From Burkholderiaceae bacterium (GTDB taxonomy: Bacteria; Pseudomonadota; Gammaproteobacteria; Burkholderiales; Burkholderiaceae_C), in NCBI GenBank assembly GCA_023954095.1, contig JAMLIQ010000026.1:1-35314 (forward strand): a DNA stretch of 35,314 bases. The letters run 5' to 3'. This document shows, one piece after another, positions 1 to 7,397 of the stretch (position 1 is the first letter of the stretch; every line of letters begins with the position of its first letter). Under the pieces are notes generated by a model. The model had not been told where the DNA came from. It did not search any database and saw only the letters and a list, made by a program, of their open reading frames with translations. Made by a program: the position numbers and the translations under genes.

Positions 1-181
1 GGTCGAGCGCATGGCGCTGGCGCTGCAGGCCTCGCTGCTGGTGCGCAGCGCCCCGGCCTTCGTGGCCGATGCGTTCTGCGCCTCGCGCCTGGCGCCGGAA
101 GGCAGCTTCAATTACGGCGCATTGCCGCGCGGCGTGGATGTGGCCGCCATCATCGAGCGTGCCACGCCACGGCTGGACTGA
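1..181 (+). CDS. AidB-like acyl-CoA dehydrogenase, C-terminal end (partial)
   Basis: Only the last 59 codons are present; the reading frame enters at base 2 and ends in TGA at 179-181. The segment reads as a helix-rich tail with ALALQASLLVRSAPAFVADA, then FCASRL and a closing stretch with GALPRGVDVAAIIERA. This resembles the C-terminus of AidB/isovaleryl-CoA-dehydrogenase-like flavoproteins, in which a 'P..VADAFCASRL' segment is followed by 'G.LP.G.D..AI..RA'. Those proteins bind FAD and, in AidB, take part in the alkylation response. The FAD and substrate regions lie outside the window, so the subfamily is not proven. An intrinsic terminator follows at 245-274. Confidence 0.6.
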   Translation, partial: VERMALALQASLLVRSAPAFVADAFCASRLAPEGSFNYGALPRGVDVAAIIERATPRLD

Positions 182-244
182 AAACCCTGGCCGGGTCAGC
201 GGCATCCGTCCACTGCGCGCTGCACCCCGCCCACCTTGCCGCAC

Positions 245-274
245 AATGGGCCGCTCCTTCGCGGTCCATTTTTT
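245..274 (+). terminator. Intrinsic terminator after the AidB-like gene
   Basis: AATGGGCCG (245-253) pairs with CGGTCCATT (262-270) with one G-U wobble. C254-G261 closes a six-base loop, and the right arm runs into a T tract ending at 274. It ends only 16 nt before the GST start codon at 291. It therefore probably closes the upstream transcript, and could also lie in the GST leader. Confidence 0.65.
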
Positions 275-290
275 CTTCAGCAGGTGCCTC

Positions 291-974
291 ATGCTCAAGC
301 TCTACATCGGCAACAAGAACTACTCCTCCTGGTCCATGCGCCCCTGGGTGCTGCTGCGCCAGGCCGGCATTCCTTTCGAGGAGGTGCTGGCCCGCTTTGA
401 CAGCTTCGACGCCGACTCGCAATTCAAGGCCACGCTGGCCGGTATATCGCCCACCGGCAAGGTGCCCGTGCTGGTGGACGGCGACCTGACGGTGTGGGAC
501 ACCCTGGCGATTGCCGAATACCTGGCCGAAACCTATCCCGACAAACAGCTCTGGCCGCAGGACAAGGCGGCCCGCGCCCAGGCCCGCAGCATCACCGCCG
601 AAATGCACAGCGGCTTTACCGCACTGCGCGGCGCCTGCCCGATGAATATCGAGGCCGACCTGGCCCCCCAAGGCGCACTGCTCTGGCGCGACAAGCCCGC
701 CGTACGCGCCGACGTGCAGCGCCTGGTCGACATGTGGGGCGGCCTGCTGACGCAATACGGCGGCCCGATGCTGTTTGGCGCATTCACCATCGCCGACGCC
801 TTCTATGCGCCCGTGTGCATGCGCCTGCACAGCTACGGCCTGCCGGTGCCCGCGCACGTTGCCGACTACGTGCAGCGCGTGCGCGCTCTGCCGGGCGTCA
901 AGGCCTGGATCGACGGCGCGCTGGCCGAGGCGGATTTCCGGGAATTCGAGGAACCGTACCGGCTCCACCGCTGA
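291..974 (+). CDS. Glutathione S-transferase family protein
   Basis: 227 residues. The N-terminal thioredoxin-fold domain (about 1-80) opens with LYIGNKNYSSWSMRPWVLLR. The YSSWS motif supplies the probable catalytic Ser that activates glutathione thiolate. The cis-Pro region GKVPVLVDGD and the following DTLAIAEYLAE segment (glutathione gamma-glutamyl contact) are intact. The rest is the all-helical GST domain. The ATG at 291 is chosen because the fold begins directly there; the frame stays open far upstream only because the DNA is GC-rich. This YSSWS group is usually annotated simply as GST and its substrate is unknown. It is a monocistron between a terminator and a convergent gene whose end lies 3 nt away. 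Confidence 0.85.
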   Translation: MLKLYIGNKNYSSWSMRPWVLLRQAGIPFEEVLARFDSFDADSQFKATLAGISPTGKVPVLVDGDLTVWDTLAIAEYLAETYPDKQLWPQDKAARAQARSITAEMHSGFTALRGACPMNIEADLAPQGALLWRDKPAVRADVQRLVDMWGGLLTQYGGPMLFGAFTIADAFYAPVCMRLHSYGLPVPAHVADYVQRVRALPGVKAWIDGALAEADFREFEEPYRLHR

Positions 975-977
975 GCG

Positions 978-1436
978 CTAACCCTGCCGGAACTGCTTGC
1001 GCAAGAACGGCTTGTGCCGCGCAATGTGCGCCAGCTGCGCGGGGGCGATGGTGCCGCCCAGGGTTTCTTCCTCGGTGTTGAGTACCGCGTTGGCGCAGCG
1101 CATGGCGCGTTCCACCACCTCGGACTCGCTCACCCCCTGCTGCGCGGCCAGGTCCATGGCCACGCGGCGCATGGCGCGCTGCGACAGCATCCACATGGCG
1201 CCGAAGGCATCCCAGGCGCTGGCGGCCTCCAGGGCCTTGTCCCGGTCGGCCAGAATTTCGTTCAGGGGTTTGGCCAGCAGTTCCTGCAACCCTTCGAGCT
1301 GCTCCTGCAGCGCCTCGGCGCGCTGCTGCAGTTGCGCGGCAGCCGCCTCGGTGGCCGAGGGCGCTGCCGACACGGGAATGGGCAGGCTGCCATCGGGGTT
1401 GGGCTGGACGATGGTGATGGCGGGCGGTGGGGACAC
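978..1436 (-). CDS. Conserved hypothetical protein (helical, small)
   Basis: About 152 residues if translation starts at the GTG at 1434-1436, which has GGAG seven bases upstream. A TTG two codons earlier would sit too close to that site. The N-terminal 30 residues are Pro/Ala-rich and low-complexity. Residues about 30-65 form a Glu/Gln/Leu-rich probable coiled coil (QLQQRAEALQEQLEGLQELL). The remainder is a compact helical domain with WDAFGAMWMLSQRAMRRVAM and a basic tail. There is no signal peptide or membrane segment. I do not recognise a named family. It diverges from cca, leaving 71 bp for both promoters, and ends 3 nt from the convergent GST gene. Confidence 0.7.
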   Translation of the reverse strand: MSPPPAITIVQPNPDGSLPIPVSAAPSATEAAAAQLQQRAEALQEQLEGLQELLAKPLNEILADRDKALEAASAWDAFGAMWMLSQRAMRRVAMDLAAQQGVSESEVVERAMRCANAVLNTEEETLGGTIAPAQLAHIARHKPFLRKQFRQG

Positions 1437-1507
1437 GGGCAAACTCCAGACACGGACAGAGCCTTGAGAGGCCTTGATGGGCTGTGAATAGTAACTACAC
1501 TGCCCGC

Positions 1508-2758
1508 ATGCAAATCTACATGGTAGGGGGCGCCGTGCGCGACCGGCTGCTGGGCCGCCCCGTCAACGACCACGACTGGGTGGTGGTGGGCGCCACGCCG
1601 CAGCAGATGCTGGAGCTGGGCTACCTGCCCGTGGGGCGCGACTTTCCGGTCTTTTTGCACCCCGAAACGCGCGAGGAATACGCGCTGGCGCGCACCGAGC
1701 GCAAGAGCGGACGCGGCTACCGCGGCTTTGTGGTGCAAAGCTCGCCCGAGGTCACGCTCGAAGAAGACCTCGGGCGGCGCGACCTCACTATCAATGCAAT
1801 AGCATCCAGCGCTGAATGGACGGGCGCTACAGGCATTATTGACCCTTATGACGGCGTGCGCGACCTGCGCGACAAGGTGCTGCGCCACGTCACCCATGCC
1901 TTCCACGACGACCCGGTGCGCATCCTGCGCGTGGCGCGTTTTGCGGCGCGGTTTACCGACTTTTCCGTGGCGCCCGAAACACTGGCACTGATGCGCTCGA
2001 TGGTGCAGCACGGCGAGGCCGACCACCTGGTGCCCGAGCGCGTGTGGCAGGAACTGGCGCGTGGGCTGATGGAGGAGAAGCCTTCGCGCATGTTCCACGT
2101 GCTGCGCGCCTGCGGTGCGCTCCAGGTGGTGCTGCCCGAGGTGGACCGCCTCTGGGGCGTGCCCCAGCGGGCCGAATACCACCCCGAGATCGACACCGGC
2201 GTGCACCTGATGATGGTGCTGGACAAGGCAGCGCGCCTGCAGGCCCCGCTGGCAGTGCGCCTTGCCTGCCTGACACACGATCTGGGCAAAGGCACCACGC
2301 CCGCAGACATGCTGCCCCGCCACATTGGCCACGAGCAGCGGAGCAGCAAGCTGCTCAAGGGGGTGTGCGAGCGCCTGCGCGTGCCCACCGACTGCCGCGA
2401 ACTGGCCGACGTGGTGGCCCGCGAGCACGGCAACATCCACCGCAGCGGTGAACTGGGGGCCGCCGCGCTGGTGCGCCTGATCGAGCGCTGCGACGCCATT
2501 CGCAAGCCCGCCCGCTTTGACGAGGTGCTGCTGGCCTGCGAATGCGACGCGCGTGGGCGCCTGGGCTTTGAAGAGGCGCCCTACCCGCAGCGCGCTCGGC
2601 TCGGCGCAGCGCTGGTGGCCGTGCAATCTGTTGCTACCAGTGTGATAGCTGCAAGCGCAGCATCCAAGGGCGTTACAGGCCAAAAAGTGGGTGAAATGAT
2701 CCACGCTGCCCGGGTGCAGGCCGTGGCCGACTGGCTGGCGCAGGCCGCTGCGGCCTGA
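1508..2758 (+). CDS. cca: CCA tRNA nucleotidyltransferase (multifunctional)
   Basis: 416 residues, close to the roughly 412 of the E. coli enzyme. It adds or repairs the 3'-CCA of tRNA. The nucleotidyltransferase head begins MQIYMVGGAVRDRLLGRP, with VNDHDWVVVG supplying the metal-binding DxD-like pair (DHD). The DLTINAIA and IIDPYDGVRDL motifs follow, then RILRVARFAARF. A C-terminal HD phosphohydrolase domain is present (LACLTHDLGKG), as in gammaproteobacterial-type CCA enzymes that also show phosphatase and phosphodiesterase activity. The start at 1508 puts the conserved VGG at residues 6-8; an in-frame ATG at 1484 would add eight unconserved residues. Two copies of a dispersed repeat lie in frame, one between NAIA and IIDPY and one near the C-terminus. 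Confidence 0.95.
   Translation: MQIYMVGGAVRDRLLGRPVNDHDWVVVGATPQQMLELGYLPVGRDFPVFLHPETREEYALARTERKSGRGYRGFVVQSSPEVTLEEDLGRRDLTINAIASSAEWTGATGIIDPYDGVRDLRDKVLRHVTHAFHDDPVRILRVARFAARFTDFSVAPETLALMRSMVQHGEADHLVPERVWQELARGLMEEKPSRMFHVLRACGALQVVLPEVDRLWGVPQRAEYHPEIDTGVHLMMVLDKAARLQAPLAVRLACLTHDLGKGTTPADMLPRHIGHEQRSSKLLKGVCERLRVPTDCRELADVVAREHGNIHRSGELGAAALVRLIERCDAIRKPARFDEVLLACECDARGRLGFEEAPYPQRARLGAALVAVQSVATSVIAASAASKGVTGQKVGEMIHAARVQAVADWLAQAAAA
1798..1843 (+). repeat. Dispersed Comamonadaceae-type repeat, copy 1 (inside cca)
   Basis: aatagcatccagcgctgaat followed by a ggcgctacaggc core. It shares the order atagc - agcgct - spacer - gcgct - acaggc with the other copies here. It is translated in frame as a SSAEWTGAT-like stretch between two conserved cca motifs. 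E. coli CCA has about six residues between the same motifs, here about ten. Confidence 0.65.
2630..2686 (+). repeat. Dispersed Comamonadaceae-type repeat, copy 2 (inside cca)
   Basis: ttgctaccagtgtgatagct then gcaagcgcagcatccaaggg and cgttacaggccaaaaa. The element order is the same as in copy 1. It is translated in frame near the C-terminus of cca as an Ala/Ser/Val-rich low-complexity segment (VATSVIAASAASKGVTGQK). Confidence 0.7.
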
Positions 2759-2762
2759 CCGC

Positions 2763-3404
2763 CTACCAGCGCAGCAGGCGCGGCCCCAGCAATGCCCCCA
2801 GCGCCGTGGGCAGGGCCATGCCCGCCAGGTACCACACTGCCAGGAAGGGGGCCGCCATTTCGGGGCAATGCAGCGCATAAACCAGGGTTCCCAGAGCGCC
2901 CGCCAGCAGACCGGCACCGGCACCGGCCCAGGCCAGCCGCGTGGGCGCCGCGCCCCGCAGCGCCCAGAACAGCGCCGCCAGTGCAGGGACGGACAGGGCC
3001 GCGATATTGAACGGGCAACTGCGCCAGGTGCTGCCCAGGATCAGCGCCATGCGCTCGGCAGGCGCCGCCTGCCCCAACACCAGGGCGGCCAGTGCCCACA
3101 GCACCACCGGCGGCAGGGCCAGCAGCGCCAGCGAATGCCCCAGGCCCAGGCCGGGGCGGGCCAGCCGCCGCAGCAGCGCCACCCCCGCCACGGCCAGGGC
3201 GGCGGCAAACAGCAGCTTGCCCCAGAACATGGGCAGCACAAGGGTTTGCAGCAGATCGGGCCGCAGGCCGAACAGCGCCAGCATCAGCACCGTGGCGCCC
3301 GCCAGCCCGGCCAGCGCGGCCACGGCAAAGCGCTGCTCGATGGCGTGTTGCGCCACCGGCTCTGCGTCCTGCGCCAGCAGGCCAATCAATTCATCGGTTC
3401 TCAT
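2763..3404 (-). CDS. nrsF: NrsF/DUF1109-type membrane anti-sigma factor
   Basis: 213 residues. A short cytoplasmic N-terminus ([17 protein letters not shown]) is followed by about six hydrophobic segments covering most of residues 25-210. Cysteines occur in the fourth-segment region (WRSCPFN) and near the C-terminus (YALHCPEM). This matches the DUF1109/NrsF family: inner-membrane proteins that hold SigF-type ECF sigma factors inactive until heavy-metal or redox stress, with the conserved Cys pair implicated in sensing. The start codon overlaps the stop of the sigma gene by four bases (ATGA), indicating translational coupling. It converges on cca with only 4 nt between the stops. Role from family knowledge and pairing; not testable here. 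Confidence 0.85.
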   Translation of the reverse strand: MRTDELIGLLAQDAEPVAQHAIEQRFAVAALAGLAGATVLMLALFGLRPDLLQTLVLPMFWGKLLFAAALAVAGVALLRRLARPGLGLGHSLALLALPPVVLWALAALVLGQAAPAERMALILGSTWRSCPFNIAALSVPALAALFWALRGAAPTRLAWAGAGAGLLAGALGTLVYALHCPEMAAPFLAVWYLAGMALPTALGALLGPRLLRW

Positions 3405-3943
3405 GTCGCTCCCCTGATGCGTGCGGCCAGGGCCTTGAGGCCCCGGTGCACGCCGATTTTGACTGCCGATTCCGACAGCCCCGTGATGCGCGCCGTCTCC
3501 ACCACCGACAGGCCTTCGAGCTTGACGTGCACGATGGGCAGGCGCTGGCGGTCGGGTAATGTCTGCAGCAGCTGCCCCAGGTCGCGCCGCGCCTCGGCAG
3601 CCTCGCTGTCGCTGCTGGAGAACAGCTCGCCAGCATCGTCCAGCGGCACGTTCAAGGCCCCTTTCACGGCGTGCGAGCGCAGCCAGTCCACCAGCTTGTA
3701 GCGCGCAATGGCGTGCACCCAGGCCGTCACCGGCATATCGGGCCGGTAGGTATGGCGCTGGTTGTGCACGGCCAACAGGGTTTCCTGCACCAGGTCCTCC
3801 ACTTCATCAGGCCGCTGGGCCAGGCGGCGGCGCAAAAAGGCCCGCAGGTGCGCGCTCAATTCCTTCAGGAAGCGCTGGTAGGCACCGGCATCGGCGTCCA
3901 GCCCCTGCAGCAGCAGCGTACGCAACCGCTCTTCAATCTCCAT
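3401..3943 (-). CDS. sigF: ECF RNA polymerase sigma factor, SigF-like
   Basis: 180 residues. Region 2 (about 25-95) contains the [15 protein letters not shown] core for -10 recognition and core binding, then [19 protein letters not shown]. Region 4 (about 125-178) has [20 protein letters not shown] and [20 protein letters not shown], the helix-turn-helix for the -35 element. The ATG at 3943 is preferred over an upstream in-frame one because AGGGAG lies eight bases before it and the upstream start would place codons across the promoter. It is cotranscribed and overlaps with nrsF. A GTAACC-N16-CGAA promoter just upstream implies autoregulation. The divergent bufferin operon is the obvious target. 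Confidence 0.9.
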   Translation of the reverse strand: MEIEERLRTLLLQGLDADAGAYQRFLKELSAHLRAFLRRRLAQRPDEVEDLVQETLLAVHNQRHTYRPDMPVTAWVHAIARYKLVDWLRSHAVKGALNVPLDDAGELFSSSDSEAAEARRDLGQLLQTLPDRQRLPIVHVKLEGLSVVETARITGLSESAVKIGVHRGLKALAARIRGAT

Positions 3944-3961
3944 GGCAGCTCCCTGGTGGTA

Positions 3962-3987
3962 TTCGGTGTGCAGCGCCTGCCGGTTAC
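3962..3987 (-). promoter_or_regulatory. SigF-type ECF promoter driving sigF-nrsF
   Basis: On the minus strand GTAACC (3987-3982) is followed by exactly 16 bases and CGAA (3965-3962). Transcription would start near 3955, giving a leader of about 12 nt that holds the AGGGAG site of the sigma gene. The motif matches the GTAACC-N16-CGAA consensus I recall for Caulobacter SigF. The same motif faces the other way at 4032-4057. Confidence 0.75.
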
Positions 3988-4031
3988 AGCGCCACACAAA
4001 AATTCTTTTGCCCCTTTTTTTGCACGTGGCT

Positions 4032-4057
4032 GTAACCCGCCGCCGCTTGCCCGCGAA
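4032..4057 (+). promoter_or_regulatory. SigF-type ECF promoter driving the bufferin operon
   Basis: GTAACC (4032-4037), a 16-base spacer and CGAA (4054-4057). Predicted start is near 4064, leaving a leader of about 80 nt before bufA1. Motif and spacer length are identical to the promoter of sigF on the opposite strand, so the ECF factor probably controls both arms. Confidence 0.75.
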
Positions 4058-4144
4058 TTACAACGCAGATCGGGCACTGCGGCGCACCGCGCTCCGGCAC
4101 CCAGGTCTGCTTTTCTCTCATTTCAACTTTCTGGAGCAACCGCC

Positions 4145-4441
4145 ATGACCACACGTACCCTCACCCTCGGCGCCCTCGCCTTTGCCGCCCTCGCTTCTGG
4201 CGCCGCCATGGCCCAGTCCGACAGCATGAACAAATCCGGCGACATGGCCAAGCCCGCGATGGAGAAATGCTACGGCGTTTCGATGGCCGGCAAGAACGAC
4301 TGCGCCGCCGGCCCCGGCACCACCTGCGCAGGAACCTCGAAGGTGGACTACCAGGGCAACGCCTGGAAGTATGTGCCCGCCGGAACCTGCACCAGCATCA
4401 AGACGCCCAAGGGCATGGGAACGCTCGAAGCGATGAAGTGA
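4145..4441 (+). CDS. bufA1: Bufferin-family periplasmic metallophore precursor (DUF2282)
   Basis: 98 residues. An N-terminal signal peptide (residues about 1-23, [19 protein letters not shown]) is followed by a Cys-containing core. The four cysteines at 42, 53, 61 and 82 lie in [31 protein letters not shown] and VPAGTC, the DUF2282/BufA1 signature. Bufferins are ribosomally made peptides whose Cys residues are modified by the MNIO enzyme BufB with BufC, exported to the periplasm, and buffer copper or other metals. All partners follow in order, and a SigF-type promoter precedes. Start: the ATG gives a proper signal peptide. Which cysteines are modified cannot be read from sequence. Confidence 0.92.
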   Translation: MTTRTLTLGALAFAALASGAAMAQSDSMNKSGDMAKPAMEKCYGVSMAGKNDCAAGPGTTCAGTSKVDYQGNAWKYVPAGTCTSIKTPKGMGTLEAMK

Positions 4442-4589
4442 AACACCCCCTGTGTCGCTTCGCTCCTTCCCCCCCTGCCCGCAGCGGGGCGGCCCTTGCG
4501 CGGGAGCCCTGGCCTGCACCGCGCCAGTCTCCTGCGGTGTTGGCGATGCGAAGCGCAATGGAGCCATTGATATTGAACGGGAGCGCACC

Positions 4590-5432
4590 ATGCATCAGCC
4601 ATTGACCGCAGGCCTGGGCCTCAAGCCCCAGCACTATGACGAGGCCCTGCACTGCACCGCCAGCGGCCTGTGGTGGGAGGTGCACCCCGAGAACTACCTG
4701 GCCGATGGCGGCCCGCGCCTGGCGTGGCTGCAGGCCATCCGGGCACGGCACCCGGTATCGCTGCACGGCGTGTCGCTCTCGCTGGCCGCCGATGCGCCGC
4801 CCGACGCCGCGCACCTGCAGCGCCTGGCGGCGCTGGTGCGGCGCATCGAGCCCGCACTGGTGTCCGAGCACCTGGCCTGGTCGGCCTGGCGCGGGCGCTA
4901 CCACCCGGACCTGCTGCCGTTTCCGCGCACCCACGAGGCGCTGGAGCGCATTGCCGGCAACATCGCGCGCACGCAGGACGTTCTCGGCCGCACCATCGCC
5001 ATCGAGAACCCCACACACTACCTGCACATCGATGGCCACGACTGGGCTGAAACCGATTTCCTGGCCGAGCTGGCGCGCCGCACCGGCTGCAGCCTGCTGC
5101 TCGATGTGAACAACGTCTACATCAGCGCCCACAACCTGGGCACCCGCGCCACCGATTACCTCGACGCCTTTCCCGTGCAGGCCATTGCCGAGATCCACCT
5201 CGCGGGCCACCATGCCGACCCCCAACTGGGCGACGCCCTGCTGATCGACAGCCACGACGCGCCGGTGGCTGGCGCGGTATGGGCCTTGTACGAACACCTG
5301 ATTGCACGCACCGGGCCGCGTCCCACCCTGATCGAGCGCGACGACCAGTTGCCCCCCTTGGCCGAACTGCTGGCCGAACGCGAGCGTGCACACGCCCTGC
5401 TGAACGCCTGTGAGGTGTCGCGATGCAACTGA
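4590..5432 (+). CDS. bufB: MNIO-family (DUF692) bufferin-modifying oxidase
   Basis: 280 residues, the normal length for DUF692, a TIM-barrel multinuclear non-heme iron oxidase. Metal-ligand motifs appear in order: GLGLKPQHY near the start, [58 protein letters not shown] and [10 protein letters not shown]. The family oxidises Cys of precursor peptides to heterocycles such as thiooxazole, here presumably BufA1. The ATG at 4590 has GGGAGC upstream and begins right before the conserved GLGL; the longer in-frame start at 4452 would add unrelated residues. The 3' end overlaps bufC by ten bases. The 148-nt gap after bufA1 may allow unequal expression of precursor and enzyme. Confidence 0.93.
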   Translation: MHQPLTAGLGLKPQHYDEALHCTASGLWWEVHPENYLADGGPRLAWLQAIRARHPVSLHGVSLSLAADAPPDAAHLQRLAALVRRIEPALVSEHLAWSAWRGRYHPDLLPFPRTHEALERIAGNIARTQDVLGRTIAIENPTHYLHIDGHDWAETDFLAELARRTGCSLLLDVNNVYISAHNLGTRATDYLDAFPVQAIAEIHLAGHHADPQLGDALLIDSHDAPVAGAVWALYEHLIARTGPRPTLIERDDQLPPLAELLAERERAHALLNACEVSRCN

Positions 5433-6202
5433 CCGCGTTCCAGGACGGCTTTGCCGCCGCGCTGCTGCCCCCGCCAGGGGCGGCCCCCGCGCACCCCGCA
5501 TGGCTCGATGCCCTGCTGGCCCAGCCCGGCTTTGCCGTGTACCGCAACACCGTGCTCAAGGGCTGCATCGACGCGCTGCAGGCCAGCTACCCCACGGTCT
5601 GCGCCCTGGTGGGCGAGGAATGGTTCCGCGCCGCCGCCGGGGTCTTTGCGCACGCCCAGCCGCCGCACGACGGCCTGCTGATGGCCTATGGTTCAGGTTT
5701 TTCCGCCTTCCTGGATGGTTTCGGCCCGGCTGCCAGCCTGCCCTACCTGAGCGCGGTGGCGCGGCTCGACCGCTGCTGGACAGAAGCCCACCTGGCGGCG
5801 CCTGCGCCTGCGCTCGACCCTGCGTGGCTGGCACGGCAGACACCCGAAGCGCTCGCAGGCCTGTGCCTGCACCCCCACCCCGCCGCCCGCTGGGCCTGGT
5901 GCGATGCGCACCCGGCCTACACCCTGTGGCAACGCCAGCGCGAAGGCCTGGCCCTGGATACCCCCCTGCACTGGCAAGGCGAGGGCGGCCTGCTCACACG
6001 CCCGGACGACGCCGTGCAATGGGCGGCCTTGCCGCGGGCGGGGGTGGTCTTTCTGGAGGCCTGCGCAGCCGGCCAGCCCGTGGAGGATGCCGCCGCCCGC
6101 GCACTGAACGCCGAGCCGGGCGCCGACCTGGCCTCCCTGATGGCGCTGCTGCTCAAGACCGGCGCGCTGACCCTTGCAACGCCCCACCGGAGCACACCAT
6201 GA
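5423..6202 (+). CDS. bufC: DUF2063 partner protein of the MNIO enzyme
   Basis: 259 residues. The N-terminal half (about 1-100) is the DUF2063 'putative DNA-binding' domain, with [33 protein letters not shown] and [19 protein letters not shown] followed by [11 protein letters not shown]. In MNIO systems this domain acts as the RiPP recognition partner presenting the precursor peptide rather than binding DNA. The C-terminal half is more variable and resembles a second helical domain. It overlaps bufB by ten bases and doxX by four (ATGA), so the three are translationally coupled. Confidence 0.88.
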   Translation: MQLTAFQDGFAAALLPPPGAAPAHPAWLDALLAQPGFAVYRNTVLKGCIDALQASYPTVCALVGEEWFRAAAGVFAHAQPPHDGLLMAYGSGFSAFLDGFGPAASLPYLSAVARLDRCWTEAHLAAPAPALDPAWLARQTPEALAGLCLHPHPAARWAWCDAHPAYTLWQRQREGLALDTPLHWQGEGGLLTRPDDAVQWAALPRAGVVFLEACAAGQPVEDAAARALNAEPGADLASLMALLLKTGALTLATPHRSTP

Positions 6203-6687
6203 ACCCCTCGTCCACCACGCGCCCCGCCACCCCCACCACCGCGCCCGCCCAGGGCCTGCGTGCCCGCTGGGATCGGCTGGCCGACGCCCTGGCCTGGCTC
6301 ACGCCGCACAGCCTGCTGGCCCTGGCGGCGCGCTTCGCGCTGGCGGGCATCTTCTGGCAATCGGGCCGCACCAAGGTCGAGGGCTGGTTCACCCTGACCG
6401 ACAGCGCCTACTTTCTGTTCCGCGAGGAATACAAGCTGCCCCTGCTGCCGCCCGAGCTGGCTGCGCAGATGGCCGCCACGGCCGAGCATCTGTTCCCGGT
6501 GCTGCTGGTGCTGGGCCTGTTCACACGGCTGTCGGCCCTGGCGCTGCTGGGCATGACGCTGGTGATCCAGGTCTTTGTCTACCCCGGCGCCTGGCCCACG
6601 CACCTGTCGTGGGCGGCGTTGATGCTGTACCTGGCCGGACGCGGCGCGGGCGTGGCGTCTCTCGACCGGGGACTCGGCCTGCGCTGA
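6199..6687 (+). CDS. doxX: DoxX-family membrane protein of the bufferin operon
   Basis: 162 residues. Four hydrophobic stretches (about 38-55, 88-108, 112-128, 130-150) follow a Thr/Pro-rich cytoplasmic lead. LALAARFALAGIFWQSGRTK is the family-typical first helix and FPVLLVLGLFTRLSALALLG the second/third. DoxX-like proteins are small quinone- or redox-linked membrane proteins that frequently close DUF2282-DUF692-DUF2063 operons; their exact role there is unknown. The start ATG overlaps the bufC stop. The gene ends 5 nt from the convergent trxC. Confidence 0.85.
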   Translation: MNPSSTTRPATPTTAPAQGLRARWDRLADALAWLTPHSLLALAARFALAGIFWQSGRTKVEGWFTLTDSAYFLFREEYKLPLLPPELAAQMAATAEHLFPVLLVLGLFTRLSALALLGMTLVIQVFVYPGAWPTHLSWAALMLYLAGRGAGVASLDRGLGLR

Positions 6688-6692
6688 CGCCC

Positions 6693-7127
6693 TCAGAGCG
6701 CCGCGCGCACCCAGCGCTCGATGTCGGCCGCGCCCAGTGCGCCCGAGATGCGCGCCGCCTCGCGCCCGCCCTTGAACAGCACCATGGTCGGAATGCTGCG
6801 GATGTTGTAGGGCGCAGCCACCTGCGGGTGCGCCTCGGTGTCGAGCTTGGCCAGCCGCACCTGCGGCTCCAGCGCACGCGCCGCCTGGGCAAAGGCCGGC
6901 GCCATCTGGCGGCACGGGCCGCACCAGGGCGCCCAGAAGTCCACCAGCACCGGGATATGGCTGCGCTGCACGTGCTTGGCAAAACTGGCAGCATCCAGCG
7001 CCAGCGGCTCCGCAGCAAACAAGGGCTGGTGGCAACGGCCGCAATCGGGCGCGCTGCCCAGCTGCGCGGCTTGCACGCGGTTGGTGGTGTGGCAATGGGG
7101 GCAGACGATGTGCAGGGCTTCGGTCAT
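6693..7127 (-). CDS. trxC: Thioredoxin 2 (zinc-ribbon thioredoxin)
   Basis: 144 residues against 139 in E. coli Trx2. The N-terminal zinc ribbon has two Cys pairs, CPHC (9-12) and CGRC (29-32). The thioredoxin fold carries the active site DFWAPWCGPCRQMAPAF with the redox pair C69/C72, and the cis-Pro region IRSIPTMVLFKGG. It reduces cytosolic disulfides, with the zinc ribbon modulating redox behaviour under oxidative stress. The start at 7127 puts the zinc ribbon at the usual distance; an in-frame ATG 14 codons upstream adds residues without family resemblance. It converges on the bufferin operon, a possible but unproven functional link. Confidence 0.93.
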   Translation of the reverse strand: MTEALHIVCPHCHTTNRVQAAQLGSAPDCGRCHQPLFAAEPLALDAASFAKHVQRSHIPVLVDFWAPWCGPCRQMAPAFAQAARALEPQVRLAKLDTEAHPQVAAPYNIRSIPTMVLFKGGREAARISGALGAADIERWVRAAL

Positions 7128-7200
7128 GGCGGGGGCTTTCAGAACGTTCTCACTCCGACATCGGGCCACAGGCCGCGAAATTCAAGCGTGCGGGGCCCGA

Positions 7201-7395
7201 TCACAACCACTTGACGGCCAGACTCAGCACAAAGCTGAGCAGCACCGTGCTGGCCAGCGGAATGAACCACTCCCGCCCGAACAGCCGGAACCGAAAATCC
7301 CCCGGCAGCCGCCCCAGCCCCAGGCGCTGCAGCCACGGCGACAGGCCGTTGATCAAGACCAGCACCAGAAAGACGACGATGAGCCAGCGGATCAT
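7201..7395 (-). CDS. DUF2905 small inner-membrane protein
   Basis: 64 residues. Two hydrophobic helices (about 2-20 and 43-62) flank a basic loop with LGLGRLPGDFRFRLFGREWF. This LPGD-centred loop and length are typical of the DUF2905 family of unknown function. The chosen ATG at 7395 begins at the first helix. It starts two bases beyond the stop of the upstream methyltransferase gene, so the two are probably cotranscribed. Confidence 0.85.
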   Translation of the reverse strand: MIRWLIVVFLVLVLINGLSPWLQRLGLGRLPGDFRFRLFGREWFIPLASTVLLSFVLSLAVKWL

Positions 7396-7397
7396 GG

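Noticed and set aside
1262-2923. A 553-codon minus-strand frame opposite cca
   Set aside because: Shadow of cca in a GC-rich genome; no motif, and it also overlaps the end of the neighbouring small gene.
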